From Vibrio ouci (GTDB lineage Bacteria > Pseudomonadota > Gammaproteobacteria > Enterobacterales > Vibrionaceae): 64,000 bases of DNA. The notes under the pieces are model-generated. The model made no database searches. It worked only from the letters and a program-made list of their open reading frames with translations, and was not told where the DNA came from. Where the stretch lies: contig NZ_SATR01000002.1 in the NCBI RefSeq assembly GCF_004551525.1, forward strand, positions 124,001-188,000. The letters are read 5' to 3'. Position numbers and translations under genes: made by a program. Below, in pieces: positions 8,676 through 16,970 of this stretch (position 1 is the first letter of the stretch; every line of letters begins with the position of its first letter).

Positions 8676-9899
8676 ATGAAAAAAATACCCTTAACGCTGC
8701 TCGGTGCAGCAGCAGTGGCCAATAATGTAATGGCTGAAGATCATATTTCTGTTCATTACCTAAGTTACCAAGAATATGACGATAAAGTTGAAGCGGGCGA
8801 TCGCGTCGTTTCATTTGAGAAAAGCATCGGTTTGGATTGGACGATCAATCTAGAAGTCGGCTATGACACGGTATCTGGCGCTTCGCCAGCTTGGGGGGCG
8901 ACAACACCACCTTCTGGGCCAGACGATGCGATAAACCGTGCGCAGATGACGGAAAAGGCTCAGGCAAAAACAGATCAAGTTATTCGTTCCGGTTACGATC
9001 CACATGCAAGCGGCTACGAGATTCAGAAAGTGCCCTTAGAAGATAAGCGTAAATCGTTCAGTGCGAGTGCAACTTATCGAGATGAAGATCGCAATGAATG
9101 GACCTTTGGGCATAACTTTTCTGTTGAAGAGGACTACGAAAGTGTTGGCATTAACGGCAAGGGGCTTATCTATGCTGACTCGCAAAAGAACCGCTCATAC
9201 AGCTTAGGTGTAGCCGCTCTGTTTGATAAAACGTTGGCGTTCCAAAAATATGAGAACTACGGCAACAGCCAAGAGTGGGAGGACATTTTTACTGGCAGTG
9301 TTGAAGCCGGGCTTTCTCAAGTATTCACGCCAAACCTATATGCGGTCTTTACGGGGTATGGGGGCTACCGTTCAGGGTATTTGAGCAACCATTATCTAAC
9401 GGTATTGCGTGAAATAGATATCGATGAAGATGGCCAAATTGGCACTGATGAGGTGTTCTTAGCTCAAGATTCAAGACCGGATACCCGCCTGTCTGGTGGC
9501 GTTAACCTGCAAGCCTTTTGGTCGATCACTGACTCTTTGGTCGTTCGTCCAAGATACAAGTGGTTCCAAGATGATTGGGGAGTCATGTCGCACCAAGTCG
9601 GAGGTAAGCTCTCTTGGGCGGTGACCGATTGGTTGACGTTAGGTCCTGGGTATTTTTGGTATACCCAAGACGCTGCTGATTTCTACCGTGACCCTTACGG
9701 CTCGGATAAGACGTTTGCTTCTACTGGTTATGCGACGTCAGATCTTCGTTTAGGCGACTATACCGCTAATGCCTATGAGCTAGGAGCGAGCGTCAAGGTA
9801 TACAAAGGTGTGAGCATTAACCTTCTTGGTGCTTATTATGAGCAATCCAATGGTTTTGAAGCGCAATGGTGGGCCGTTGGAGCGACCTATGCATTCTAA
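8676..9899 (+). CDS. DUF3570 protein, probable outer-membrane beta-barrel
   Basis: Exported protein of 407 residues. Signal peptide about 1-20 (VANNVMA), then alternating aromatic/hydrophobic strands typical of an outer-membrane barrel, ending in a C-terminal Phe (TYAF). DUF3570 members are found next to DUF4266, ApbE and thioredoxin genes. Residues 64-70 read DTVSGAS (bases 8865-8885), closely like the D-x-x-(S/T)-G-A-(T/S) motif at which ApbE enzymes attach FMN through a phosphoester to the last Thr/Ser; an apbE gene follows immediately. Flavinylation is an inference. A possible Ca-binding loop DIDEDGQIGTDE lies near residue 248. It overlaps apbE by 11 bases. Confidence 0.82.
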   Translation: MKKIPLTLLGAAAVANNVMAEDHISVHYLSYQEYDDKVEAGDRVVSFEKSIGLDWTINLEVGYDTVSGASPAWGATTPPSGPDDAINRAQMTEKAQAKTDQVIRSGYDPHASGYEIQKVPLEDKRKSFSASATYRDEDRNEWTFGHNFSVEEDYESVGINGKGLIYADSQKNRSYSLGVAALFDKTLAFQKYENYGNSQEWEDIFTGSVEAGLSQVFTPNLYAVFTGYGGYRSGYLSNHYLTVLREIDIDEDGQIGTDEVFLAQDSRPDTRLSGGVNLQAFWSITDSLVVRPRYKWFQDDWGVMSHQVGGKLSWAVTDWLTLGPGYFWYTQDAADFYRDPYGSDKTFASTGYATSDLRLGDYTANAYELGASVKVYKGVSINLLGAYYEQSNGFEAQWWAVGATYAF

Positions 9900-10773
9900 T
9901 AGGCCATTTGTTCATCGCTTTAAAGCAATGACGGTGCCGTGTGAAGTGCAACTTTTTGGCTCGCTTAAGGCGAGCCAAATTGCTGAGATGATTGAACAAA
10001 ACACTCGTCGACTAGAGCAAAAATATAACTTCTACTCTAAGCAATCTTGGCTGACACGTGAATTAAATCAACGTAGCGGTCAGTCAGTATTGCTTGACGA
10101 TGAATCCCTCGTCGTTTTTCAAACGCTGAAAAATCTGGTGAAGGGAACGGCTGGAGTCTTTGACCCTACAGTAGGTTCACTCAAGTGGTTGTTAGCCAAG
10201 AACGCAAGCCTAAGTCGTGCGCAGGTTTATCAAATGGCTCAACCTATGATGGGTGAAGAGGCCTGGCACCTTGAGGGTAGTCAGCTGTGTATCAGCCATC
10301 AAGAAACGCGGTTTGACCTTGGTGGAGTGATCAAAGAGTTTGCTATTGATCAAGCGTTCAATCTTGCTCAAAGCTTGGGCGTAACAGCGGCGCTGATTAA
10401 CTTTGGTGGCGACATCCGTGTGCTGGGTTCTAAACCAAACCAAGAGGCGTTTAATGTGGCGGTGGTTAACCCTAATGACCCGACACAAGCTTTTTTTTCG
10501 TTGCCATTGGCTAATTCAGCTTTGACGACTTCTGCACACTATGAGCGCAAAACGCAATTTTCTGACGAGCAAACCTCTCACATTTTGTCTGACAAAGGGA
10601 CCCATCCGAAAGTGTTATCGGTGACCGTTGTTGCCCCCAGTGCTTTAGAAGCTGGGGCGATAAGTACCGCGCTCACTATTGACCCATTACTTCCAGTCCC
10701 TGACGAAGTGGGCGTCATCTTTATCGATGATCAGCTCAAAATACATCAAGATACGGAGTTTCTAACGCAATGA
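9889..10773 (+). CDS. apbE: FAD:protein FMN transferase (ApbE family)
   Basis: ApbE-type enzyme that moves FMN from FAD onto a Ser/Thr of a target protein, Mg-dependent. Recognisable blocks: FDPTVG (substrate region), FDLGGVIKEFAIDQA (FAD-binding), INFGGDIRVLG, the TTSAHYER loop, and GAISTALTI near the C-terminus. I place the start at 9889 (MHSNRPFV, 294 aa): GGAG at 9879-9882 is 6 bases upstream. This version shows no signal peptide or lipobox, unlike the periplasmic lipoprotein ApbE of enterobacteria, and extending the frame upstream to 9826 does not supply one. It overlaps both neighbours (11 bases with DUF3570, 4 with dsbD), so the target is probably in this operon. Confidence 0.88.
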   Translation: MHSNRPFVHRFKAMTVPCEVQLFGSLKASQIAEMIEQNTRRLEQKYNFYSKQSWLTRELNQRSGQSVLLDDESLVVFQTLKNLVKGTAGVFDPTVGSLKWLLAKNASLSRAQVYQMAQPMMGEEAWHLEGSQLCISHQETRFDLGGVIKEFAIDQAFNLAQSLGVTAALINFGGDIRVLGSKPNQEAFNVAVVNPNDPTQAFFSLPLANSALTTSAHYERKTQFSDEQTSHILSDKGTHPKVLSVTVVAPSALEAGAISTALTIDPLLPVPDEVGVIFIDDQLKIHQDTEFLTQ

Positions 10774-12509
10774 AACAGTTCATTGTCACCTTAATGGTGT
10801 TTCTTTCCTTTGCCACATGGGCTCAAGACGACGATTTTCTGCCTGTAGAGCAAGCATTCCCATATCAGTGGTCTGTGAGTGAGGCGGGCTTGCAAGTGCA
10901 CTTTGCTGTTCATCCTGATTACTACTTATACAAATCACGCTTTAAATTTAGCTCTGACGAATCAGTCAAGCTTGGGGAAGCCGACTTTTCTTGGGCAGGT
11001 AAGTCTAAAACGGACAAGTACTTTGGTCAGGTTGAGGTATTCGATAAACCCGTGACATTGACACTGCCGTACGGCGGCGTAGGGGATATCAAAGTCCGTT
11101 ATCAAGGCTGTGCCAATAAAGGGCTATGCTACTTACCTCAGACGATCACTTTGTCGGTTCCAGAGCATATCAACTCGACGCCGAATGAGAGCTCTATTTG
11201 GCAGGATATTTCAAACTTAGCTGATGATACTGATGGCCTGTCAAAGTTTTTAGGCAGTGCGTCAAAAGCTCAGGCTGTTCTGGTGTTCTTTTTACTTGGG
11301 TTAGGGTTATCTCTGACGCCTTGCGTGCTACCAATGGTGCCAATTTTATCGAGCATAATAGGCGGTGACGCTAAGATGACAGGGCGTAAAGGGCTTATTC
11401 TATCGAGCTCTTACGTTCTAGGCATGGCAACGAGTTATGCGATGACAGGGATCTTAGTCACGACAATTGCAAAAGGCGTTAACTTGCAAGCTGCGATGCA
11501 GCAACCTTGGTTGCTTAGCCTTTTTGCCATTGTATTTGTTGCTTTAGCATTAGCAATGTTCGGTTTTTATGAGTTGCAATTGCCTTCCTCAATCCAAAAT
11601 AAGCTTAACAGCCGCTCTGACAAACTTGGTGGTGGTCGAGTAGTCAGTGTGTTTGGTATGGGAGCGGTGTCCGCTTTGGTTGTTTCCCCTTGTGTCAGTG
11701 CACCTTTAGCTGGCGCTTTACTGTATGTATCGACCACACAAGATTGGGTATTTGGCGGTATTACGCTGTTTATTATGGCGCTGGGGATGGGAATTCCTTT
11801 GATTCTTATCGGTGTCAGCGGTGGTAAGTTACTGCCTAAGAGTGGTGCGTGGATGATTGCAGTAAAGCAGCTGTTTGTCGTGTTATTACTTGCGGTCGCG
11901 ATTGTACTTGTCAGTCGCTTCGTTCCTGCATGGTTGACCATGTTGCTATGGGCAATGCTCACAATAGGTACCGGGGTTCACTTCGGGGCGCTAGAAGGCG
12001 CTCAGCCAGGTTGGGCTAGAATGCGTAAATTGGCGGCCTTTATGTCGTTGTTTTATGGTTTGGTCTTGTTTGTCGGGTTTCTTACTGGTGGTGCTGACCC
12101 GCTGAATCCATTGCAAGCACAGACTGCGCCTCAGCAGCCTATTTCGAGCTCAGCGTCGTTTACTAAACTTGCCAGCATTGCGGCATTAGAAAGTGCGCTA
12201 ATGCAGGCGCAAAATGAACAACAGCCTGTGTTGGTCGACCTTTATGCTGATTGGTGTGTCTCATGTAAAGTGATAGAAAAAGAGATCTTCAGTAATGCAA
12301 CGATCGCAGAAAAACTGGCCGAGTGGAAAACGATTAAGCTAGACGTAACAGAGAGTACACCGGAACAAATGGCTTGGCTTTCTCAGCGTAATGTCTTTGG
12401 TCCTCCGGCGATATTTTTCTATTCCCCGAGTGGAGAAGAAATCAAAACCAGTCGGCTTGCTGGGGCAGTAAGCTTAGATAAGTTCCAAGCTCAATTTCCT
12501 CAACTGTAG
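10770..12509 (+). CDS. dsbD: Thiol:disulfide interchange protein DsbD
   Basis: Inner-membrane protein that carries electrons from cytoplasmic thioredoxin to periplasmic thiol proteins. The 579 residues contain a signal peptide (1-18), the N-terminal immunoglobulin-like domain with Cys114 and Cys120 (GCANKGLC), an eight-helix membrane domain (about 168-440) with Cys185 (TPCVLP) and Cys308 (SPCVSAP), and a C-terminal thioredoxin domain with WCVSC (Cys496, Cys499). All six redox cysteines are present, so it should be active. It is the last gene of the redox operon (ATGA overlap with apbE) and probably reduces the thioredoxin and perhaps the DUF4266 tail. This may be a dedicated second DsbD; a housekeeping copy would be elsewhere. 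Confidence 0.92.
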   Translation: MKQFIVTLMVFLSFATWAQDDDFLPVEQAFPYQWSVSEAGLQVHFAVHPDYYLYKSRFKFSSDESVKLGEADFSWAGKSKTDKYFGQVEVFDKPVTLTLPYGGVGDIKVRYQGCANKGLCYLPQTITLSVPEHINSTPNESSIWQDISNLADDTDGLSKFLGSASKAQAVLVFFLLGLGLSLTPCVLPMVPILSSIIGGDAKMTGRKGLILSSSYVLGMATSYAMTGILVTTIAKGVNLQAAMQQPWLLSLFAIVFVALALAMFGFYELQLPSSIQNKLNSRSDKLGGGRVVSVFGMGAVSALVVSPCVSAPLAGALLYVSTTQDWVFGGITLFIMALGMGIPLILIGVSGGKLLPKSGAWMIAVKQLFVVLLLAVAIVLVSRFVPAWLTMLLWAMLTIGTGVHFGALEGAQPGWARMRKLAAFMSLFYGLVLFVGFLTGGADPLNPLQAQTAPQQPISSSASFTKLASIAALESALMQAQNEQQPVLVDLYADWCVSCKVIEKEIFSNATIAEKLAEWKTIKLDVTESTPEQMAWLSQRNVFGPPAIFFYSPSGEEIKTSRLAGAVSLDKFQAQFPQL

Positions 12510-12514
12510 TGACG

Positions 12515-12547
12515 AATCAAGCAGCGAATATGCTGCTTGATTTAATT
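12515..12547 (+). terminator. Terminator after dsbD
   Basis: An 11-bp perfect stem, AATCAAGCAGC (12515-12525) with GCTGCTTGATT (12532-12542), loop of six, followed by a modest T-rich stretch (TAATT). It starts six bases after the dsbD stop and marks the end of the redox operon. Confidence 0.7.
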
Positions 12548-12633
12548 CTGTAGCGTAAAAGTCATCAGGGAGAAGATTTTGGCGAGGATAGTAGCTAATA
12601 TTAACGGAGAATAATTAATGGTTGGCTACTAAA

Positions 12634-14070
12634 ATGGAAAAAGTTGTAGACATTAACAAATGGCACAAGGAACACGTTAAGAGTGAACAAGATCTTCAAA
12701 ACTTGTTTACTGAGATCAACACTCACTATCACTCTGACCCCTCGTCAACTCTTGAGCAAAGGCTAGATAAGCTCAAGCAGCTAAAGTTGAATTTACTTGA
12801 CCACCAATCTCAACTCGTCGAAGCGTTGAACTCAGACTATGGCCATCGTAGTGAATTTGACAGCCTCATCTGTGATGTACTGCCAGCCGTTAGTCACATT
12901 AATTACACCATTAAGCACCTTAAAAGATGGATGAAACCCAGTAAGCGCCATACGGGGTTGCTGTTAATGCCTTCAAAAGTGAGAGTCGAGTATCAGCCGT
13001 TAGGGGTTGTTGGGGTGATTGCTCCTTGGAACTTTCCTATTGTTCTTAGCATCGCACCGATTGTCACTGCCCTTGCGGCGGGAAATCGCGTAATGGTCAA
13101 GTTAAGCGAGCATACGCCAGCCACAAACGCCGTACTGAGCCAAATTTGTTCGGTGCTGGATCAAGATGTCTATATCGTCGAAGGGCAAGCAGACATCGCT
13201 CAATATTTCTCTTCTCTACCTTTCCATCACCTCATTTTTACTGGCTCTACCAAGGTCGGTAAGCTGGTGGCGAAAGCGGCGGCCAGCAACTTGACTCCGG
13301 TAACTCTTGAGCTTGGAGGAAAGTCTCCGGTACTTATTGCTGATGATGCCGATATCAAACGAGCAGTGGATGCGATTATGCTAGGCAAGTCGATCAATGC
13401 GGGTCAAATTTGTGTTGCACCTGATTATGTACTGCTTCCACAAGGAAAAGAGCTGCAATTTATAGAGTGTTATTTGGAACGCTTTTTTCAACTCTATGTC
13501 GAAGATGGAGAATTGAAAGAGGCGACACATATCGTCAATGAGGCGCAACACAAGCGTTTGCTCTCTTACCTTAAAGACGCCAAAGATCGAGGTGCGACGA
13601 TTCATACCATTGATTATGTCGACCATGAACAAGGCCAGATGCTGCCCCAACTGATCACTGGGCTCACGGAACAAATGCTAGTGATGAAAGAAGAGATCTT
13701 TGGTCCGATTCTTCCGGTTATTGGTTACCGGCATTTGAATGAGGCGCTTACGTTCATTAATTCAAAGCCAAGACCGCTGGCACTTTACTTAATGTCTGAT
13801 GACAAGTTGCTTCAGCAGCAAGTGATTGAGCAAACCCACAGTGGTGGAGTGGCATTTAACGATACGCTTTTGCATGTTGCCGCAGATGATGCCCCCTTTG
13901 GTGGTATCGGAGAATCCGGTATGGGCCATTATCATGGTGAGGAAGGGTTTAGAACGTTTTCAAAAGCGAAGACGGTATTATCTACCCCGGTCTGGATTCC
14001 GCGTAGTGGTTTACTGCTTGAATACCGAGCTTGGCTACAAAAGATCATAGGCCTTTTGTTCTTGCGTTAA
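12634..14070 (+). CDS. Aldehyde dehydrogenase, class-3 / coniferyl-aldehyde-like
   Basis: NAD(P)-dependent aldehyde dehydrogenase of 478 residues. Motifs: APWNFP (cofactor/oxyanion), FTGSTKVGK (Rossmann loop), catalytic Glu226 in LELGGK, catalytic Cys260 in NAGQICVAP, and a hydrophobic C-terminus (IIGLLFLR) like membrane-associated class-3 enzymes. The fold and motif spacing resemble coniferyl-aldehyde dehydrogenases, which often act on a wide range of aldehydes, so the substrate is not settled. The start is uncertain: ATG at 12634 lacks a close ribosome site, TTG at 12622 is in frame, and ATG at 12618 with GGAG 8 bases upstream opens only a four-codon frame (MVGY) ending at 12632. An SDR gene follows in the same direction. 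Confidence 0.88.
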   Translation: MEKVVDINKWHKEHVKSEQDLQNLFTEINTHYHSDPSSTLEQRLDKLKQLKLNLLDHQSQLVEALNSDYGHRSEFDSLICDVLPAVSHINYTIKHLKRWMKPSKRHTGLLLMPSKVRVEYQPLGVVGVIAPWNFPIVLSIAPIVTALAAGNRVMVKLSEHTPATNAVLSQICSVLDQDVYIVEGQADIAQYFSSLPFHHLIFTGSTKVGKLVAKAAASNLTPVTLELGGKSPVLIADDADIKRAVDAIMLGKSINAGQICVAPDYVLLPQGKELQFIECYLERFFQLYVEDGELKEATHIVNEAQHKRLLSYLKDAKDRGATIHTIDYVDHEQGQMLPQLITGLTEQMLVMKEEIFGPILPVIGYRHLNEALTFINSKPRPLALYLMSDDKLLQQQVIEQTHSGGVAFNDTLLHVAADDAPFGGIGESGMGHYHGEEGFRTFSKAKTVLSTPVWIPRSGLLLEYRAWLQKIIGLLFLR

Positions 14071-14202
14071 TCGGATTGATTGTTGCAGTGTAGCAACAGT
14101 GTTTCAACCTAATTGATATATATCAACAGCGAGAGTTCTTCTAATATACCTCCATCGCAGCAACACAGGCTGCAAACGAATTTCAACAGAGGAAATATTA
14201 AC

Positions 14203-14922
14203 ATGAAAAAACTAATCGTAATCACAGGTGCTAGTTCAGGTATTGGTGAAGCTATTGCTCGTCGTTTGAGCAATGAAGGTCATCCTCTACTTCTTTTAGC
14301 TCGTCGTATTGACCGTCTTGAAGCGCTTAACCTACCAAACTCTTTATCAGTAAAAGTAGACGTAACAGACAAAGCCTCTTTTGAAGCTGCTATTGCTCAG
14401 GGCGAAGCAAAATTCGGCCCTGTAGATGCTATCGTAAACAACGCTGGTGCAATGCTTCTTGGTCAAATAGACACTCAAGATGCACAAGAATGGAAAACCA
14501 TGTTTGATGTTAACGTTCTTGGTCTTCTAAATGGTATGCAAGCGGTCCTTGCGCCAATGATGGAGCGTAACAGCGGTACGATTATCAACATTAGTTCAAT
14601 TGCGGGTAAGAAAACCTTCCCAAATCATGCGGCATATTGTGGTACTAAATTCGCAGTACACGCTATCTCTGAAAACGTACGTGAAGAAGTGGCAGCATCA
14701 AATGTTCGTGTTACAACAATTGCACCAGGTGCCGTTGAAACAGAACTGCTTTCTCATACCACATCACAAGATATCAAAGATGGCTACGATTCATGGAAAG
14801 AAGACATGGGTGGTGTTCTAGCGGCTGATGATATTGCTCGCGCAGTAGAGTTTGCTTACAGCCAACCACAGAATGTGTGTATCCGTGAAATTGCTCTAGC
14901 GCCAACGAAGCAACAGCCATAA
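14203..14922 (+). CDS. Short-chain dehydrogenase/reductase
   Basis: Classical SDR oxidoreductase of 239 residues. It has the nucleotide-binding motif TGASSGIG (8-15), NNAG (79-82), and the catalytic Ser131/132, Tyr145 and Lys149 (YCGTK). The GARRI segment after strand 2 (ARRIDR) suggests NADP preference. Closest in style to YdfG-like NADP-dependent hydroxy-acid or general carbonyl reductases; substrate unknown. I chose the start at 14203 because GAGGAAA lies at 14189-14195; the frame is open further upstream but has no ribosome site. It lies 130 bases after the aldehyde dehydrogenase and could share an aldehyde/carbonyl detoxification role. Confidence 0.88.
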   Translation: MKKLIVITGASSGIGEAIARRLSNEGHPLLLLARRIDRLEALNLPNSLSVKVDVTDKASFEAAIAQGEAKFGPVDAIVNNAGAMLLGQIDTQDAQEWKTMFDVNVLGLLNGMQAVLAPMMERNSGTIINISSIAGKKTFPNHAAYCGTKFAVHAISENVREEVAASNVRVTTIAPGAVETELLSHTTSQDIKDGYDSWKEDMGGVLAADDIARAVEFAYSQPQNVCIREIALAPTKQQP

Positions 14923-14947
14923 TCGAGTGAAAAGCACGATATTAGAT

Positions 14948-14977
14948 AGCCAGCGACGAATGTTGCTGGCTTTTTTG
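14948..14977 (+). terminator. Terminator after SDR gene
   Basis: A 7-bp stem AGCCAGC (14948-14954) with GCTGGCT (14965-14971), directly followed by a run of T. Typical intrinsic terminator 26 bases after the stop codon. Confidence 0.85.
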
Positions 14978-15226
14978 TTTCTTCAAATTGAGAATTTATT
15001 TGAGAATAGAGCGGATGCTTGAGAATTAGTCGAGATTAATAGTTGTTTGAAACCATATGCTTAGATTTATTTTTGGTTGTTTGGCATAGGGGTTGCTTTG
15101 ATATTGAGTGACAGAGAAGTTATTCGCATTTTCGAGAAAACCGAATAATGATGTCGTTATTATCAGATTTATAGTTACAAGTGTTGACTATACTTAGAGT
15201 ATGACTATCACCGAGAGGAGATGCTT
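14978..15226. other. AT-rich intergenic region with three TTGAGAAT copies
   Basis: No gene is visible. TTGAGAAT occurs three times at 14988, 15000 and 15019, which may be chance in AT-rich DNA or a weak binding-site cluster. The rest is the leader and promoter region of the small membrane protein gene, with a TTGACT at 15184 but no convincing -10 element at standard spacing. Confidence 0.4.
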
Positions 15227-15529
15227 ATGGCAGTTGTTCCAAAACATACCGACTCTAGCACTCGTTACGATCCTAGTCAGGAGTTAACGGCAGATCAGCT
15301 ACATCGATTTGGTCGAGTTGCACAGAAAGCGCAGCAACGTCGTGATGAGAGAATAGAACGAGGAGTTACACCTCAAACAGAGCGTGCAGCAAGAAGAGCC
15401 GCGCTGAAAGATGCCGCTTTTAGACCGATCGTTGCACCTAAACGCGACAAACCTAATACTGTCCGCTACGCAGTATGGATGCTTGTTATTATGGTTTTCT
15501 CACTTTGGTTAATGTATATGACTCGTTAA
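15227..15529 (+). CDS. Small hypothetical protein with C-terminal membrane helix
   Basis: Unrecognised protein of 100 residues. The first 75 residues are hydrophilic and strongly charged, rich in Arg, Ala and Gln (AQKAQQRRDERIERG, ERAARRAALKD), and a single membrane helix closes the protein (YAVWMLVIMVFSLWLMYM), which predicts a tail-anchored inner-membrane protein with its basic part in the cytoplasm. I start at 15227 (MAVVPKH), 6 bases after GAGAGGAG; an in-frame ATG at 15221 is too close to that site. It runs convergently into the GGDEF gene with one base between the two ends and no terminator. Confidence 0.7.
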   Translation: MAVVPKHTDSSTRYDPSQELTADQLHRFGRVAQKAQQRRDERIERGVTPQTERAARRAALKDAAFRPIVAPKRDKPNTVRYAVWMLVIMVFSLWLMYMTR

Positions 15530-15530
15530 C

Positions 15531-16700
15531 CTATTTAATCGAAGTTACATTCGCGAGATTTTTTTCCTGCTCAGAAAGAGCGCGAGGTATTTTGTTGTCG
15601 CTGTAGAAGCGGTATTGGTTTTTACCACTATGCTTCGCAGCATACATTGCTTTGTCTGCGCATCGGGTGAGCTCTGAGAGCGTGCTCGCGTCATCCGGAT
15701 AGAGCGAAACACCCACACTGACTGTTAGTGTATTTATCCGTTCAGACGATTGATAGCTTTCAGTAAACAGGTGGCTTATGCGGTTTAGTATACTCTCCAA
15801 ATCGTCTATTTTTTTCACATCGTAAAGCAGCAAGACGAACTCATCACCAGCGAAGCGCGCAATCGAGTAGTCGTGTTTATCGGTTTTTCGATCTTTGTTG
15901 CGGACATTATTTCTTAAGCGTTTGGCGAAATACTGTAAAACCCGATCACCCACATCGTGTCCATAGGTGTCATTGATTGATTTAAAGTTGTCGATATCAA
16001 TAAATACCATGGCAGTGATCTTAGGACTGTTTTCTTTCTCCACCAGTTTGCCTGCTGCCCAGTTTTCGAAGCTCCAACGATTAGCAAGCCCGGTGAGCTG
16101 ATCCAAATAGGCAAGATCTTCGATGCCTTCTAAATACAGCGAGTGGATGTAGTTCATCACTTTGGCGTAGTAATACGCCGATATGTTGCATAGTAGACAG
16201 AGCGAGAACAGACTGAGTAAGAAGCGGCTTTTAGAGCCACTTTCAGAAAAATGCACTGCTTGAGGGAATTGAATGGCGATTAAGGTGAGAACGCAAAACC
16301 CGACACTCATTAACGCACCGACCTTGAAGTCGTTAACGAAAATGAGTACTGCAATAATAGGGTAAAGCCAAAGAAGCCGATCGTTGATGTGTTCACCATA
16401 GAGCAGCAGAACAACACCGTGGAAGAGAAGAACGCCGCTAAGAACTAAGCCACTATGATTGAAAACTTGGTGTTTATAAAGGTAGAGGGTATTGAGCAGC
16501 AGTAACAAAGACGAAAAGAAGTTGATGGCACAAAGAAAGTAGTCACTGCTTAGGTAACGAACTACCCCGTAACTCGTTAGGATGACAATTGATATCAACG
16601 AGCAGAGCAAAACGATATTCGATTTTCGTGTTGCTCGAATATCCGCCATCTCTTCTATTTGCCTTCCTGCAAGCTGTGGCATATTAAAGAAATTCCTCAC
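15531..16700 (-). CDS. Membrane-bound GGDEF diguanylate cyclase
   Basis: Probable diguanylate cyclase making c-di-GMP. The 389-residue product has about six membrane helices in residues 28-185, with a short periplasmic exposure, and a GGDEF domain from about 205 to 365. The signature reads AGDEF (RFAGDEFVLLL), a first-position Ala variant that is still seen in active cyclases; the upstream DIDNFKSINDTYGHDVGD and downstream SVGVSLYPDD motifs are intact. No clear RxxD inhibitory site five residues before the signature. The start is a GTG at 16700 supported by GAGGGG six bases upstream; an ATG at 16682 is an alternative. Confidence 0.88.
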   Translation of the reverse strand: MRNFFNMPQLAGRQIEEMADIRATRKSNIVLLCSLISIVILTSYGVVRYLSSDYFLCAINFFSSLLLLLNTLYLYKHQVFNHSGLVLSGVLLFHGVVLLLYGEHINDRLLWLYPIIAVLIFVNDFKVGALMSVGFCVLTLIAIQFPQAVHFSESGSKSRFLLSLFSLCLLCNISAYYYAKVMNYIHSLYLEGIEDLAYLDQLTGLANRWSFENWAAGKLVEKENSPKITAMVFIDIDNFKSINDTYGHDVGDRVLQYFAKRLRNNVRNKDRKTDKHDYSIARFAGDEFVLLLYDVKKIDDLESILNRISHLFTESYQSSERINTLTVSVGVSLYPDDASTLSELTRCADKAMYAAKHSGKNQYRFYSDNKIPRALSEQEKNLANVTSIK

Positions 16701-16970
16701 GTATAGCCCCTCAAGCTAAGTCTAGGAGAAATATAAATGTCTGAACGAAAACCGAATTATAGTGTTTTTACCAATATGATTATTTAATATGCATCTTGAT
16801 TTATAGTGTCGTGTGATTTAACCAAGCAACAGAATTTTGACTCATACATAATCCGTTGTATGACGGCTTGATAATAACCGTAGTGGTGAAGTTTTGACGT
16901 TTACAGGTTTTCAGAGCTTATATAAGAACCTGATTTTATATGCTGTGCTTATGACTAAATGATCTATCGA

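Noticed and set aside
11567..11962. 131-codon open frame on the - strand
   Set aside because: Inside dsbD, antisense to its membrane domain; no ribosome site and no recognisable motif.
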